DNA of 64,000 bases from contig CAICTM010000309.1 of NCBI GenBank assembly GCA_903772945.1, positions 1 to 64,000 of the forward strand, read 5' to 3'. The translations under genes and the position numbers were made by a program. Positions 31,806-41,928 of the stretch are shown here, one piece after another (within the stretch, counting starts at the first letter, position 1; the number at the start of each line of letters is the position of its first letter). The DNA comes from Seminavis robusta (taxonomy: Eukaryota > Bacillariophyta > Bacillariophyceae > Naviculales > Naviculaceae). Under the pieces are notes generated by a model. That model was not told the DNA's origin, ran no database searches, and was given only the letters and a program-made list of their open reading frames with translations.

Positions 31806-33818
31806 ACGGATCCTACCGCCTAGCTAGCTCTGCTTCCGATACTTCGAAGCCAAAACTGATTTCAAAGTGGAGGGAGTTGAAAAGCACCCCGACTGGTTCT
31901 CTCATGGTGGTCAAAACCTTCCGAACCACCGCAGTCTTGATTTCTGTGTATTCTGTGACCATTCCTACAGTCATTGGGCTAAAAGTGTCTTCAAAGGTGA
32001 CGGAAGTCTTTGGCGTTCGTGTCTCCAGGGTTTGAAGAGGTGGCTGTTCGGATTCAGGCCTTCTTCGTTATTGCATGCACCAACGTACTTTCGTGCAAAG
32101 CACTGAAGCATTTTAACGTACTAGCTAGCTAGTATGAAATTGGTTGGCGTTCCGATGTCCCAGTCCAGCACATCTACCGGTACGGTATCTTTCCTTCGCC
32201 CGAGGTTCTTCTGGACAGAACCACGCTATTCATACCATAGTTTTATTGTTAAGATATACATCATGATAGAGCAGGTTTTCAGGTCCGTCAACAAGCAAAA
32301 GGAACAAGAAGTAAAACTACAATCTAGCTACTAGTAGCCTTCTGGGCTAACTCCTTCCTCCTCAATGCCCGAAAAATACTAAATTCTTTAAAAAAAACAA
32401 GTAGAATCATTTTCGCATTTTCATGGCCTGATATCTTTTGACCAAGCAATATCTTATGATCGGGTTGAGAGTGCTGCTTTATTTCTGAGCCGAAAACTTT
32501 GTCACGGTCCGGAGATAAAAAAGCTTCATACGCGCTGAATACAGGTTCGGCTCGTACTGTATGAACCTTCTCTTGAGTCAGCAAAATTACAGAAGAAGGG
32601 CTCAGTAATGAGGACAAGAGTGCCCCCCTTTCCGATGCCGCAGCCCACAGCCCACAATAATTGCCGCCAAACGGCCCAACGAAGTGCCGGATGTGAACCC
32701 ACAAGTAAGTATGTACTCGTATGCATACCTGGTATGTCTGAAACTATGCACATGCATCTCGTCAGCAAGAGTGATGTGCGCAGAGATTTGGGTGACTAGG
32801 CTACTAGCTATCCCAGGTACATGTTGCAGTGGTGTTGGTGTGTTGGCTAAAGTGCTTCGATGGTTAAATTGCGGATCTCGAAAGAAGAAAATGGAGGCTG
32901 TACATGTACGGAAGAATCTTCAATTATTCCCCGGACGTGGTGGCAACACGGTACAGTACCCGTATCCACTTCGGAGCTTGCCATCTTTGACGCAACGATG
33001 ATCATCAGAAGAAGCACAGGAACACAGGAAGGAGGTACATGTAGAGGGCACAACGGCACAACGTCATGGGCAGATGGGCAGGTGAAAATAAATGCTTCAG
33101 ATGCTTGAACTTCAAGCTCGACCATTTACTACTAGAAGTACTCAGAACTCTCAGCTGTACTCTCTGAGTAGTATTTTATTTTGCTAAACTTTCCCGGCGC
33201 TCGATGGTCAAGCTATTGTAGCTGAACGGTCACTGGCCGCATGCTTATTTAAAGGGGAGAAGTACCGGGAGTATGATAGAGCACAGCACCTCCCGAACAA
33301 TGGTGGTCCATGTACGCTGGTCGCGAAGGAACCAATGGTGCTTCTTTTTCTCACATTTTGTCGCATAACGAAGGTTGGATTGTTGACACTTCCGCATTCC
33401 ACAAACCACAAACCCAGTTGCAGTCACCTTCTGATTGTCACTGGCCAAAGATTGAAAGAGATGATGGTGAGGGAGCTAAAGCTGTAAAAGATCCACTAAC
33501 TGCCAGGCAGAATATTGAGGTGGCCATTGCCGTGCCACTCCTGCTGTCTTCTGTAACTTCTTTTCTTCCTTCAGCAGAGTCTTCTTCAATCTTGTTCATT
33601 CTTCAAGAAGTAAGTCATCAAGTCAGAGAAAAGGCACGGTTGACTGCTCCGATTCAAACAATGAGTCGACGACGTCAAAGCTGGCACAAAAAACTAAAGC
33701 GGGAGCAGGAAACACCCACAACCAAGCAGATATCAAGGCACCCCTCCAATCAACCCCACAGCTCACATCGTCCCAACAACAGGAGACTCCTCATCGTTAC
33801 CTCACTGCCATCGTCATC
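31806..33818. other. 2 kb intergenic between divergent genes
   Basis: This region separates the cyclase/phosphodiesterase gene (minus) from the first ethylene-sensor-like gene (plus) and would hold both promoters. A (GCTA)n run lies near 32119-32133. The 170-codon frame at 33310-33822 ends just inside the next gene in another frame and shows no motif, so it is taken as leader sequence. Confidence 0.4.
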
Positions 33819-34202
33819 ATGAGAGTTGAAGATTTGATCATTTCCATTGCCTATTTCTCCATCCCTCTTCAGTTGGTGGCATCCTTGACCTTTTACCCTC
33901 GGCTCATGTCCATGCCTCCCCAGATATTGTTTTTGTTCGTTCTCTTTGCCCTCTTTATTCTGTGTTGTGGAACTGGACATGTCTTGCGGTGTGTCAATAT
34001 GACAGATACACATGCCTTTCATGTTGTCAACTGGATCACTGCCTTTGTGTCGATTACCACAGCACTTTTTCTTCTTCCCATGGTGCCCACCCTCATGAGT
34101 GAAATTGATGATGGACTGCAACGACTACAAAAGCTCGAAGAGGAAGCAGTCAAGGGAGCCAAATACTCCAAGCTGAGTATGGAACACAGTGAAGGAGTAT
34201 GA
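33819..34202 (+). CDS. stand-alone ethylene-receptor-type transmembrane sensor domain, copy 1
   Basis: The protein has 127 residues and three hydrophobic helices (about 5-25, 36-56, 67-93), then a short charged tail. It aligns without gaps over helix 1 to plant ETR1: DLIISIAYFSIPLQL against DFFIAIAYFSIPLEL, so Asp5, Tyr12, Ile15 and Pro16 stand where ETR1 has Asp25, Tyr32, Ile35 and Pro36. In helix 2, FILCCGTGH places Cys50 and His54 at the copper-binding Cys65 and His69. Helix 3 ends in LLPMVPTLMSEIDDGL, like the ETR1 helix 3 to coiled-coil transition. No GAF, kinase or receiver domain follows; the stop comes about 35 residues after helix 3. This is the most diverged of three tandem copies. 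Copper and ethylene binding are inferred from the kept residues. Confidence 0.8.
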   Translation: MRVEDLIISIAYFSIPLQLVASLTFYPRLMSMPPQILFLFVLFALFILCCGTGHVLRCVNMTDTHAFHVVNWITAFVSITTALFLLPMVPTLMSEIDDGLQRLQKLEEEAVKGAKYSKLSMEHSEGV

Positions 34203-35641
34203 GTGTCCAGCATTTAGCAATCGGGAATTGCATTTGAGCATGCGATCAATGCACGGTGCCTCCGTTTCTCGTTCCCAGCCATTTTGGTCTACATTCTTCA
34301 CTTGCATCATCTTCCAGCCATCTATCTAATGTATGTATAACTGCTTTCACGCATAGAGTAAAGAAGTTAAGGGATATTATCTTCATATCACTCTGCCCCT
34401 CCCCTGTACGATGCCTAGTACCGTACCAACAGTTCAACCAGCAGCTTCCGGCTCGACAGGATTCGTAGCTCAAGCTAGACTAGTCGCTCCTTGACGCTGA
34501 ATAGCTAGACACTGCTGGAAACTCTCAACAGTGTTTTCTTCCTTGGTCAAAAAGTCCTTTGCCGACGACCAAGACACCGGCAAGAAGCAAAAAGTTGTCC
34601 AAGGCGACCATTTGAATGCTGCTTTCTTCATCAGAAAGCTGCTTCCGCTGCAGGAACATCTTGGGCTTCTCGAGCTCATTTGATTGTGAACCTTCGCAAG
34701 TCATATGCCTGATGCCTGATGTAGATCTAGCTACCGGTAGCAAGCTATAGCATTCAGCGACGTCTCGTCTTGTCAGTACATGCATGCAGTAGATGCATGC
34801 AGTCGAGGACCACCCTGATGAAGCTCCTGATGATTGCTTCTTGCAGGTGGGAGGTGGTGAGGACAACCACCGCCTACATCTTTGCATACGGAACCGACCA
34901 ACCGGGCTAGCAAGCTGGGAAGTGGCGGTGCAAGAGCTGGCGCAAGCATGCTTCCGGAACATGGGGGTTTTACGGAAGAATGGTTCGATTCGCAATCAAG
35001 CAAAACCGAAGGGGCGACTTTGGTGGTTCTTTCAACCTTTCGGGTGACTTTCTTTTGCTTCTATCGGACAAAGAAAGTTTTGTGTGGCTGACCACTCAAC
35101 AGAGTCATAGTGGATTGAGTAGCTATTGAGTACTGAGTACTAATACATTGTAGCTGGCTAGCTAGGATGCTGTACCTGTCGAGGCCGGATTGAACGATTG
35201 AACATGTTCCTTGTTGGATGAGCTGCGGATGTTGGTTAGCGGACTCACCAACCACAGCTCCAACCACCAAAGCTAAGACACCATAGCTGACACCATGATG
35301 TCGACCACCAAAGACTATTAATGACTCGGTGTGCCAGCCATTCTGGTTGCTTCCGGTACTGTACCAGTACCGTACCTGCTGATGAACCTTCCGGTTCTTC
35401 CCGTGCGGCGACGGGCTTGCTTGTGCTCTCTGCTTTAAAAAGTGGTGGTTGCCACTGATAGCAGATGATAACAGTCCCTGTCACTACTGGTTGCCGTGTG
35501 AAAGCCCGAAAGAAGGCGCAGATGGTCACTTTGGATAGCTCCACAAAAACCAATAATGAGAAGAGACACTGTTAGTTTCCAACACAAGGACTAACTACGC
35601 AGCCACAAACAGAAAAGATTTGCCAGCAAAACACCTGCACC
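34203..35641. other. intergenic between sensor copies 1 and 2
   Basis: 1.4 kb with no gene or obvious decayed fourth copy that I could find. It contains scattered GTAC-rich palindromic sequence near 35348-35373. The CA-rich leader before 35642 resembles those of the other copies. Confidence 0.4.
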
Positions 35642-36028
35642 ATGAAGATCGACGACTTGATCATTACAGTAGCCTACTTCTCCATCCCAGTCCAGTTGGT
35701 GGCATCATTGGCATTCTACCCCAGGCTCGTGTCAATGCCTCCACAAGTTTTGGGAGTGTTTATACTTGTGGCTCTCTTTATCCTTTGCTGTGGCACCGGT
35801 CACCTCTTAAGATGTGCTGACAAGACAGACACAACAATGTTTCACGTTGTCCAATGGATCACAGCCATTGTGTCAATCTTGACAGCAGTAGTTCTTCTTC
35901 CCATGATACCTGTCCTTATGAGTGAAATTGACGAAGGACTTGAACGTTTGCAGAAGCTTGAGAATGAAGCATCCAAGGGAGCCAAGTACAGTGCACTGAG
36001 CATGCAGGATGACGGCGCGGGGAACTGA
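35642..36028 (+). CDS. stand-alone ethylene-receptor-type transmembrane sensor domain, copy 2
   Basis: The protein has 128 residues and starts at an ATG in the context CACCATGAAG. Helix 1 reads DLIITVAYFSIPVQL, helix 2 FILVALFILCCGTGHLLRC and helix 3 WITAIVSILTAVVLLPMIP. Asp5, Tyr12, Ile15, Pro16, Ile47, Cys50 and His54 match the residues known to matter for ethylene or copper binding in ETR1 (Asp25, Tyr32, Ile35, Pro36, Ile62, Cys65, His69). The tail (EIDEGLERLQKLENEA) has heptad character and may form a short coiled coil, as after the ETR1 sensor domain. Copy 3 is very close at DNA level over the helices, so these two split recently. Its small size suggests it must pair with another protein to signal, or acts as a buffer or competitor. 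Confidence 0.82.
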   Translation: MKIDDLIITVAYFSIPVQLVASLAFYPRLVSMPPQVLGVFILVALFILCCGTGHLLRCADKTDTTMFHVVQWITAIVSILTAVVLLPMIPVLMSEIDEGLERLQKLENEASKGAKYSALSMQDDGAGN

Positions 36029-36867
36029 GCAAGGGAAGTACGGACCAACCAGCAAACCAGAAACAAAGGGACCTCCCACTAGATGGTGCCTTGCATGTAG
36101 GAAATTTACTCGAAACGAACCTTGTAAAATAGTCCTGAGTTTCACTGCAGTTTTGAGCAAAGACAATCGTCCTTAGAATCGCTGCTGCCTCGCAACTCGA
36201 ATGACTTGTCTCCTATGCTCCGAGCAAACCAGAGGACTTCGTCTCCTAGTCTACGGTACAAATACTCTGTCTAGGGAAGAAGCGCAGTGACAGCACGTAA
36301 ATGATACGCAAAGGAACATCAATTCCATCCAGACAGGTACATCGTAGAAGTCATTGTATGACCGTCAGCTACGGTAGCTAGGTTGAAGTGAAGCCGATAT
36401 GTGTGTCCTTCAAAGTTCAAATACGAGGCGAAGGAAAGCCCAGTTGCTACATTAGATGGATGGCCAAAGTGGATGTGTGCTTCAAAGAAGAGGCAGAAGG
36501 AAAGAGAAAGCAGACAGTCAAACGAAGGAAAGCCCAGTTGCTGCGGGGCTGCTACTATCATACTTGGTGCCGGTACCATATCCAGCAAGCATTTCGCGGA
36601 ACAGTCAGTTTTTTCCCGCCCAGGAGCGGCTTCCCTTTTTGCGGAATCCTCATCAGGAAGGACTCTTTGGCTCTTTGGACTTTGGAGAGCTTGATGAAAT
36701 GGAGAGGAGAGGCATGTTATGGCTTTATTACTGCAATGCAGTACAAATATTCTTTGCTTCGAAGGTCTGAAACTCAAAAGCCACAAAACCACACGGACCT
36801 GAGAATTTTCCCATTGGAGCATCTTTTTGGAAGCCCCCACGAACCACCTCATCAACAAGACCTGATA
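36029..36867. other. intergenic between sensor copies 2 and 3
   Basis: A 20 bp direct repeat (CGAAGGAAAGCCCAGTTGCT) occurs at 36429-36448 and 36523-36542. A frame open from about 36388 runs into copy 3 but has no clear ATG at its head and no similarity to copies 1 or 2, so it is treated as upstream sequence rather than a 160-residue extension. Confidence 0.4.
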
Positions 36868-37287
36868 ATGAAGCTTGACGACCTGATCATCACAATAGCC
36901 TACTTCTCCATCCCAGTCCAGTTGGTAGCTTCATTGGCCTTCTATCCTCGGCTCATATCAATGCCTCCACATGTTTTGGGAGTGTTTATACTTGTGGCTC
37001 TCTTTATCCTTTGCTGTGGAACTGGTCATCTCTTACGATGTGCTGACAAGGCAGACACAACGCTATTTCACATTGTCCAATGGATCACAGCCGGTGTGTC
37101 AATTTTCACAGCAGTAGTCCTTCTTCCCATGATACCCCTCCTGATGAGTGAGGTGGATGAAGGACTGGAACGAATGCGCAAACTTGATCGTGAAGCAGCC
37201 CAGGGGGACAAATACACTGCAATGAACATCATGAGTGAGGACAAGGCAGAAAGAATGAAGCTGATTGGTCAACCACCCAATCATTAA
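36868..37287 (+). CDS. stand-alone ethylene-receptor-type transmembrane sensor domain, copy 3
   Basis: The start is placed at 36868 because the residues from there on (MKLDDLIITIAYFSIP) align with the starts of the other two copies; the product has 139 residues. It keeps Asp5, Tyr12, Ile15, Pro16, Cys50 and His54, matching the ETR1 ethylene- and copper-site residues. Helix 3 reads WITAGVSIFTAVVLLPMIPL. The tail is longer than in copies 1 and 2, ending with EDKAERMKLIGQPPNH, and the heptad-like part carries more charge. The region upstream is open in frame for about 160 codons, so a longer form cannot be fully excluded. The family reading is the same as for the two upstream copies. Confidence 0.8.
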   Translation: MKLDDLIITIAYFSIPVQLVASLAFYPRLISMPPHVLGVFILVALFILCCGTGHLLRCADKADTTLFHIVQWITAGVSIFTAVVLLPMIPLLMSEVDEGLERMRKLDREAAQGDKYTAMNIMSEDKAERMKLIGQPPNH

Positions 37288-37973
37288 AACATCTAGACTA
37301 GCTAGCATGCACAAATTGTGTCACAGGTTGACAACAGTTATGAGCCAGCCACATTCGTTTACATTTACATCTATCTCTTCAATGAATTATCCAGCCCGCT
37401 ACTAGCCAGCCAGCCAGCCAAAATACATTGTTTTATGAATGTATCAGCTGTATCCATACTGTACAACCACCAAGTACAGTACCAGCTTTTGGAGACACAT
37501 GAATGTGTAGGCCAGCCCTTTCATCAACTGATCTCCTGAAGCAGAGAAGTATGAGGAGTTGACTTTCAAATTATGGGGGATGCCCTCTTCACAAGCCATT
37601 CATTGTTGTACCGGTACTCAATTCCCCAGCCATTGCTTTTGAGCCCATCAAGCAAACTTACCTCCTCCAATCCATGCACCCGGACAAGCCTGGGGCTCAG
37701 ACTGTGCAAACATCCACCCGTGCCCACCAAGCACCGTTGTTGCCTTGGTCTGTCCAGCCGTCACCCCCCCCCCCTTTGGAGGTTTAAATTTGTCAGTTTT
37801 TTGGGGGGCCTTTAGCACCCCCCTCTTTTGTCACACCCACAACCCACAATTGACCCGAGGGCCAAAGCTTTGACCAGAGGATGCCGAGGTTCTAAAAAGA
37901 ACCTGACTTCCTACAAGGGTACACAGTGTAGAGCATCAACAAACAGCTAACTACATGTAGCTAGAGTCGTTGA
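37288..37973. other. intergenic, no gene seen
   Basis: Contains CCAG-type simple sequence at about 37403-37421, an exact GTACCGGTAC palindrome at 37608-37617 and a C-run near 37766-37775. No gene is supported. Confidence 0.4.
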
Positions 37974-39101
37974 ATGCTTACTATTACTCAATCATTGCCA
38001 TCATTGGTTCGTAGCTCACTTGCCGCTCCAAAGTTTCGTCTTTATTCTCATTTCGTCATGACGACGACGACGACTCCACGCATCATCCTGGGCACCATGA
38101 CGTTTGGTGGATCCACCAGTCTGGAAGATGCCAGTCTCATGGTTTCGGACTTTTGCCAGCCGGCCTGGAAAGAGTTGGTAAAGGAAGATCCCATGTTGGA
38201 TTCTGCAATCATGTATCAAGGCGGAAAGACCGAAGTCGTCTTGGGAGAAATCATCCGACAACAAGGTACAAGCCTCCCCACTAGCTTGTCGGTCGCCACC
38301 AAGGCCAATCCATTTTCACAAGACAAGGATCTGTCACCAGAGGGAGTCCGCAAGCAATTGGAAGCTTCGCTCCAATCGCTTGAAACAGACAGCGTGGATA
38401 TCTTTTACTTGCACGCACCCGATGCCAACCATCCCATTGAAGCCACGCTGGAAGAAGTCCAAAAACTATTCCAACAAGGCAAATTCCGCAAATTTGGTCT
38501 CTCCAATTTTTCCGCCTGGGAAACGGTCTACATTCACAACTACATGTCGTCGAGAAAAAATTACGTCGTACCCACAATCTACCAAGGCATGTACAATGCC
38601 ATTACACGGCAAGTCGAGACGGAATTGCTTCCGGCACTGCGCAAATTGGGCATGAGCTTTTACTGTTACAACCCGCTCGCGGGAGGAATGCTCACTGGAA
38701 AATACCAACCCGCCGATTCCGACAAGGAGGCGGCCAAACGAAATTCGGGTGTGGGGGATCGATTTGCCGGAAATAGCTTTTGGGCCAAGCGATATCGAGA
38801 GCGATATCAGCAACAAGAACAATTTGCTGCATTGGAGATTGTACGGGAGTGTCTCACCGATGATGACTTGACCATGGCAGAGGCTTCGTTGCGATGGTTG
38901 CGTCACCATTCCAAATTGACAAAAGACGATGGGATCATTATTGGTGCCAGCAAGACGGGACATTATCATGCCAACATGAAGGCTCTCGCCAACGGACCTC
39001 TCACGGAAGACCTGGTCACTGCCTTTGGGAAAGCTTCCAAAGTTTGTCAAGATGTTTGTCCCAATTACGCAAGAGGATATTCAGGTTCGGCGCTGAACTA
39101 A
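37974..39101 (+). CDS. aldo/keto reductase, AKR7 (aflatoxin-aldehyde reductase)-like
   Basis: The protein has 375 residues from the ATG at 37974. The first 28 residues are basic and Ser-rich, like a mitochondrial presequence; an internal start at 38058 (MTTTTTPRIILGTM) would give a cytosolic form of 347 residues, the usual AKR7 length. The catalytic tetrad is visible: Asp and Tyr in LDSAIMYQGGKTE, Lys in VATKANPFS and His in FYLHAPDANHP. FGLSNFSAWE, PTIYQGMYNAITRQVETELL and YNPLAGGMLTGKY are nearly identical to AKR7 enzymes, which reduce dialdehydes and succinic semialdehyde with NADPH. The C-terminal IIGASKTGHYHANM block fits cofactor binding. The family is clear; the in vivo substrate is not. 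Confidence 0.88.
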   Translation: MLTITQSLPSLVRSSLAAPKFRLYSHFVMTTTTTPRIILGTMTFGGSTSLEDASLMVSDFCQPAWKELVKEDPMLDSAIMYQGGKTEVVLGEIIRQQGTSLPTSLSVATKANPFSQDKDLSPEGVRKQLEASLQSLETDSVDIFYLHAPDANHPIEATLEEVQKLFQQGKFRKFGLSNFSAWETVYIHNYMSSRKNYVVPTIYQGMYNAITRQVETELLPALRKLGMSFYCYNPLAGGMLTGKYQPADSDKEAAKRNSGVGDRFAGNSFWAKRYRERYQQQEQFAALEIVRECLTDDDLTMAEASLRWLRHHSKLTKDDGIIIGASKTGHYHANMKALANGPLTEDLVTAFGKASKVCQDVCPNYARGYSGSALN

Positions 39102-39944
39102 AGAAAGAGCCAAGCAGTGACTCTGGCATCACGGACGTGCAGAATCAGAAACTGTAGATGCGGCTTTCAAACTGAATACCGTGTTTAAAGTACGCGAATC
39201 ATTCGAGTGCTGTAGCAGCTCGTCCTTCTTCCTACTGTACTCAAAATCTCCATTTCCTTCTTCCTAGCTGCAACGAGATTGTCGTGGGTGCCGTAGTTGC
39301 TTCACGCATTTCCGGCGGGGTGCGTCTTCCAGGGCGCGGAACCTGTCGGAAGGAGACGGTTGCTTCCAAAGGCCGATATTGCAAACATGGCAGCGAGCGG
39401 TTTTTCTTGCTTTGTTGCAGCACAATTATGAAACTTCAGCACACAAAAGCTGGCATCAGGATACGTGATGTGGCTCAGGAGCCAGTGGATTGAAAGCTGT
39501 GTCTCGCCGCCTGAAACCAGGTGACTTTTGGCTGGCCGAGACTACCAGGTACCTACCATACTATTTTAATAGTACCGTAGCTACGGAGTAGTGGTACCTA
39601 CCGGTACGGAGTATTATGGCTGGTACCGCAGCAGTGAGTTGCAGCTGGAGTTTCATCTTTTGGTTGCTAGCTAGCTGCTCTACTAGCAATCTAACCACGT
39701 CGCGCAGCACCTAAAAACTGGCCTTTCCAAAGCACATGAGCCTATTCTCAGTTGCCACGAACCTTCGATTGACTCCCACGGAGGAAGAACGTGCCAAAAA
39801 GACCACGTGGCGAGACGTGCTGGGAGTTTTTGTTTTAGGCTCCAAGCAAGATGCAGCAGGAAACCATCAAGAGCGATGGGTCATCCCAACTCTGGGCTCA
39901 CAATAAACCAACAAACACAAAACTATACCTATCAAGCAGCCATC
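39102..39944. other. intergenic and leader of the oxidase gene
   Basis: 840 bases with dense GGTACC/CCGGTAC motifs at about 39540-39630. The open frame upstream of 39945 has no ATG and is taken as leader. No gene is seen. Confidence 0.4.
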
Positions 39945-41556
39945 ATGATCGCCACCAAGATGCAAAAAATGGCCCTCAGCGGTGCCAGCCGCTCTGCTCT
40001 GGCCAATCCGTTCTTTCTCAAAGCAAGCACGAAAGTTGCACCGACTTTGTCCATTGCCTTGCAACATCCAGTTCGTCACTTTTCTGGTACTGAAAATGTA
40101 AAACACAACAACAGCAGCGCTGCGACGTTGAGCAACCATGCTCATGCCTTTTCGTCAATGGCTGCGATGCCCCGAGGCAGTCTCGAGAAGCCACTTCAAG
40201 TTCTAGACATGGCCACGGTTCGAAAAATCAAGTCAGAGCTGATGGAAGTCGATGCAAACTCTGATGGCAGGTACGCCCAGATTGCTTTCTTGGACTGGAG
40301 ATAAACTTTGTAAACCCTCGCCAGGGCCATTTCATTGAAGATGCCAACTCAACCGGGTACAATTCTGTGCTGTTTTCCGTGTTTTCTTCCAACCAGAATC
40401 GACGCTGAAGAGCTCAAGGCACTACTCAGGAAGCATGCGGCCGCTTTTACCGATGCTGAAATTGTGGAGATTGGAGACCTGTACTATGCTTCCAAGGCTG
40501 GAGACTCGGTCTCGTTCAATAGATTCATTGAAGCTATCGACCATGCCGCCGCAGCTGCAGTGGATGCCGACAAGCTGAGCAAGTTTGATGAAAAGATAGA
40601 TCACTTCAAAGAGGGCGGCCGCCATCCATTGGGTGTTGGTTCGTGCGGTGTGGAGTTTTTGCACACCACCAGGTCCCATCATGGTCACTACACGCCTGAG
40701 GAGCTGGATGTCAACCTGACTCACACTCCTCCCAAGGACCTTCGCGACAAACTGGCCTTTAACAGCGTCAAGCTGATGAGGAAATGGTTTGATTTGTTCA
40801 CGGGCTGGAAGAACGACAACATTACAGTGAACAACATTCTGAACCGTGTCATCTATCTGGAGACAGTTGCAGCGGTGCCAGGAATGGTGGCCGCCATTGT
40901 GCGCCATTTCCGCTCGCTGAGGACTATGAAAGCCGATGGCGGATACATGCAACTCTTTTTGGAAGAGGCCAACAATGAACGGTACGATTTATTTGAACAG
41001 CTACCGTACATGTACTAGTGAACTGATATGATCTGCTCTGAAATGCATGGCTGCGTTCTCACAACCAACTGTCCCCCCGCCTGCCTCCTACTTCAGCATG
41101 CACCTGTTGACGTTTGTCCGCATGAAGGACCCCAACATGCTCTTTCGTGCCGCCGTTGTGTTGGGCCAGTTTGGCTTTGGGGCTGCCTTTTTGACGGCTT
41201 ACACCATCAGCCCAGCCTTTTGCCACCGCTTCGTGGGCTACGTGGAAGAGGAAGCCTGCAGCACCTACACCAAGATTATCAAGGCGATTGAAAGCGCCCC
41301 CGAGGGCACGGAACTTGCCCAGTGGAGGACAGAAGCTCCTCCCAAGATTGCCAGGGCCTACTGGAAGCTTCACGATGGCACTGTGTTGGACTTGATGTAT
41401 GCCGTGCGTGCCGACGAAGCCGAGCACCGTGATGTGAATCATCTGATGAGTGGTGTGAAGGAGGGCCAGATCAATCCATTGTATGATCCCGAAGCCAAGT
41501 TGGATACGATGCTGGCCAAGTACGTGTCGGATCTGATGAAGCGTGGAAAGGAGTAG
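39945..41556 (+). CDS. AOX: mitochondrial alternative oxidase with N-terminal EF-hand
   Basis: Exons 39945-40270, 40397-40981 and 41097-41556 join in phase 2 at both introns and give 456 residues. The N-terminus (MIATKMQKMALSGASRSA) is a mitochondrial presequence. Residues 103-114 (DANSDGRIDAEE) form a complete EF-hand loop with Asp103, Asn105, Asp107, Gly108, Ile110 and Glu114; a second, degenerate EF-like segment follows (SKAGDSVSFNRFIEAI). The oxidase part has all di-iron motifs: LETVAAVPGM at about 262, NERMHLL at about 302, VEEEACSTY at about 353 and RADEAEHRDVNH at about 408. The enzyme passes electrons from ubiquinol to oxygen in the inner membrane without pumping protons. The EF-hand suggests calcium control, which is inference. 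The first intron cuts the EF-hand loop at Arg109. Confidence 0.93.
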
Positions 41557-41928
41557 TAAGGACACGGAGATGACTGCATTCCTTCTTGTTTGAGAATGCA
41601 GAATGCAACCAAAGCAAAAACCAACGAACCGCCATGTAACGAAAGAAACACTCTTTCCCCAGTATTCACCTTTGATCTGTGGCAACATCCATCATTTTTG
41701 AGAAAGATTAAGTGCATGTACCGCCACATAAACATATAGCACACGTATAAACCATGAATTTGCCCTTTCGTGTCCACACCGCCATCAATCAACATCATGG
41801 TAGCTCCCTATGCTGCGTCATGGGCATCATTGATCTGCATTTCTACAATTTAGTGTTAGCTTTTCCTAAACTCTTCTTTCGCAGGAGCATCCGTGCTCTA
41901 CCTTCTTCCTTCTTCTCTCTTTTTATGA
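41557..41928. other. intergenic between convergent genes, no gene seen
   Basis: Expected to hold the 3' ends of the oxidase and DUF493 transcripts. Nothing else is seen. Confidence 0.4.

Noticed and set aside
33310-33822. 170-codon frame before sensor copy 1
   Set aside because: No motif; it overlaps the real start in another frame and looks like leader sequence.
36388-36867. 160-residue extension of sensor copy 3
   Set aside because: No ATG at its head, no similarity to copies 1 and 2, and it contains a non-coding-like direct repeat.
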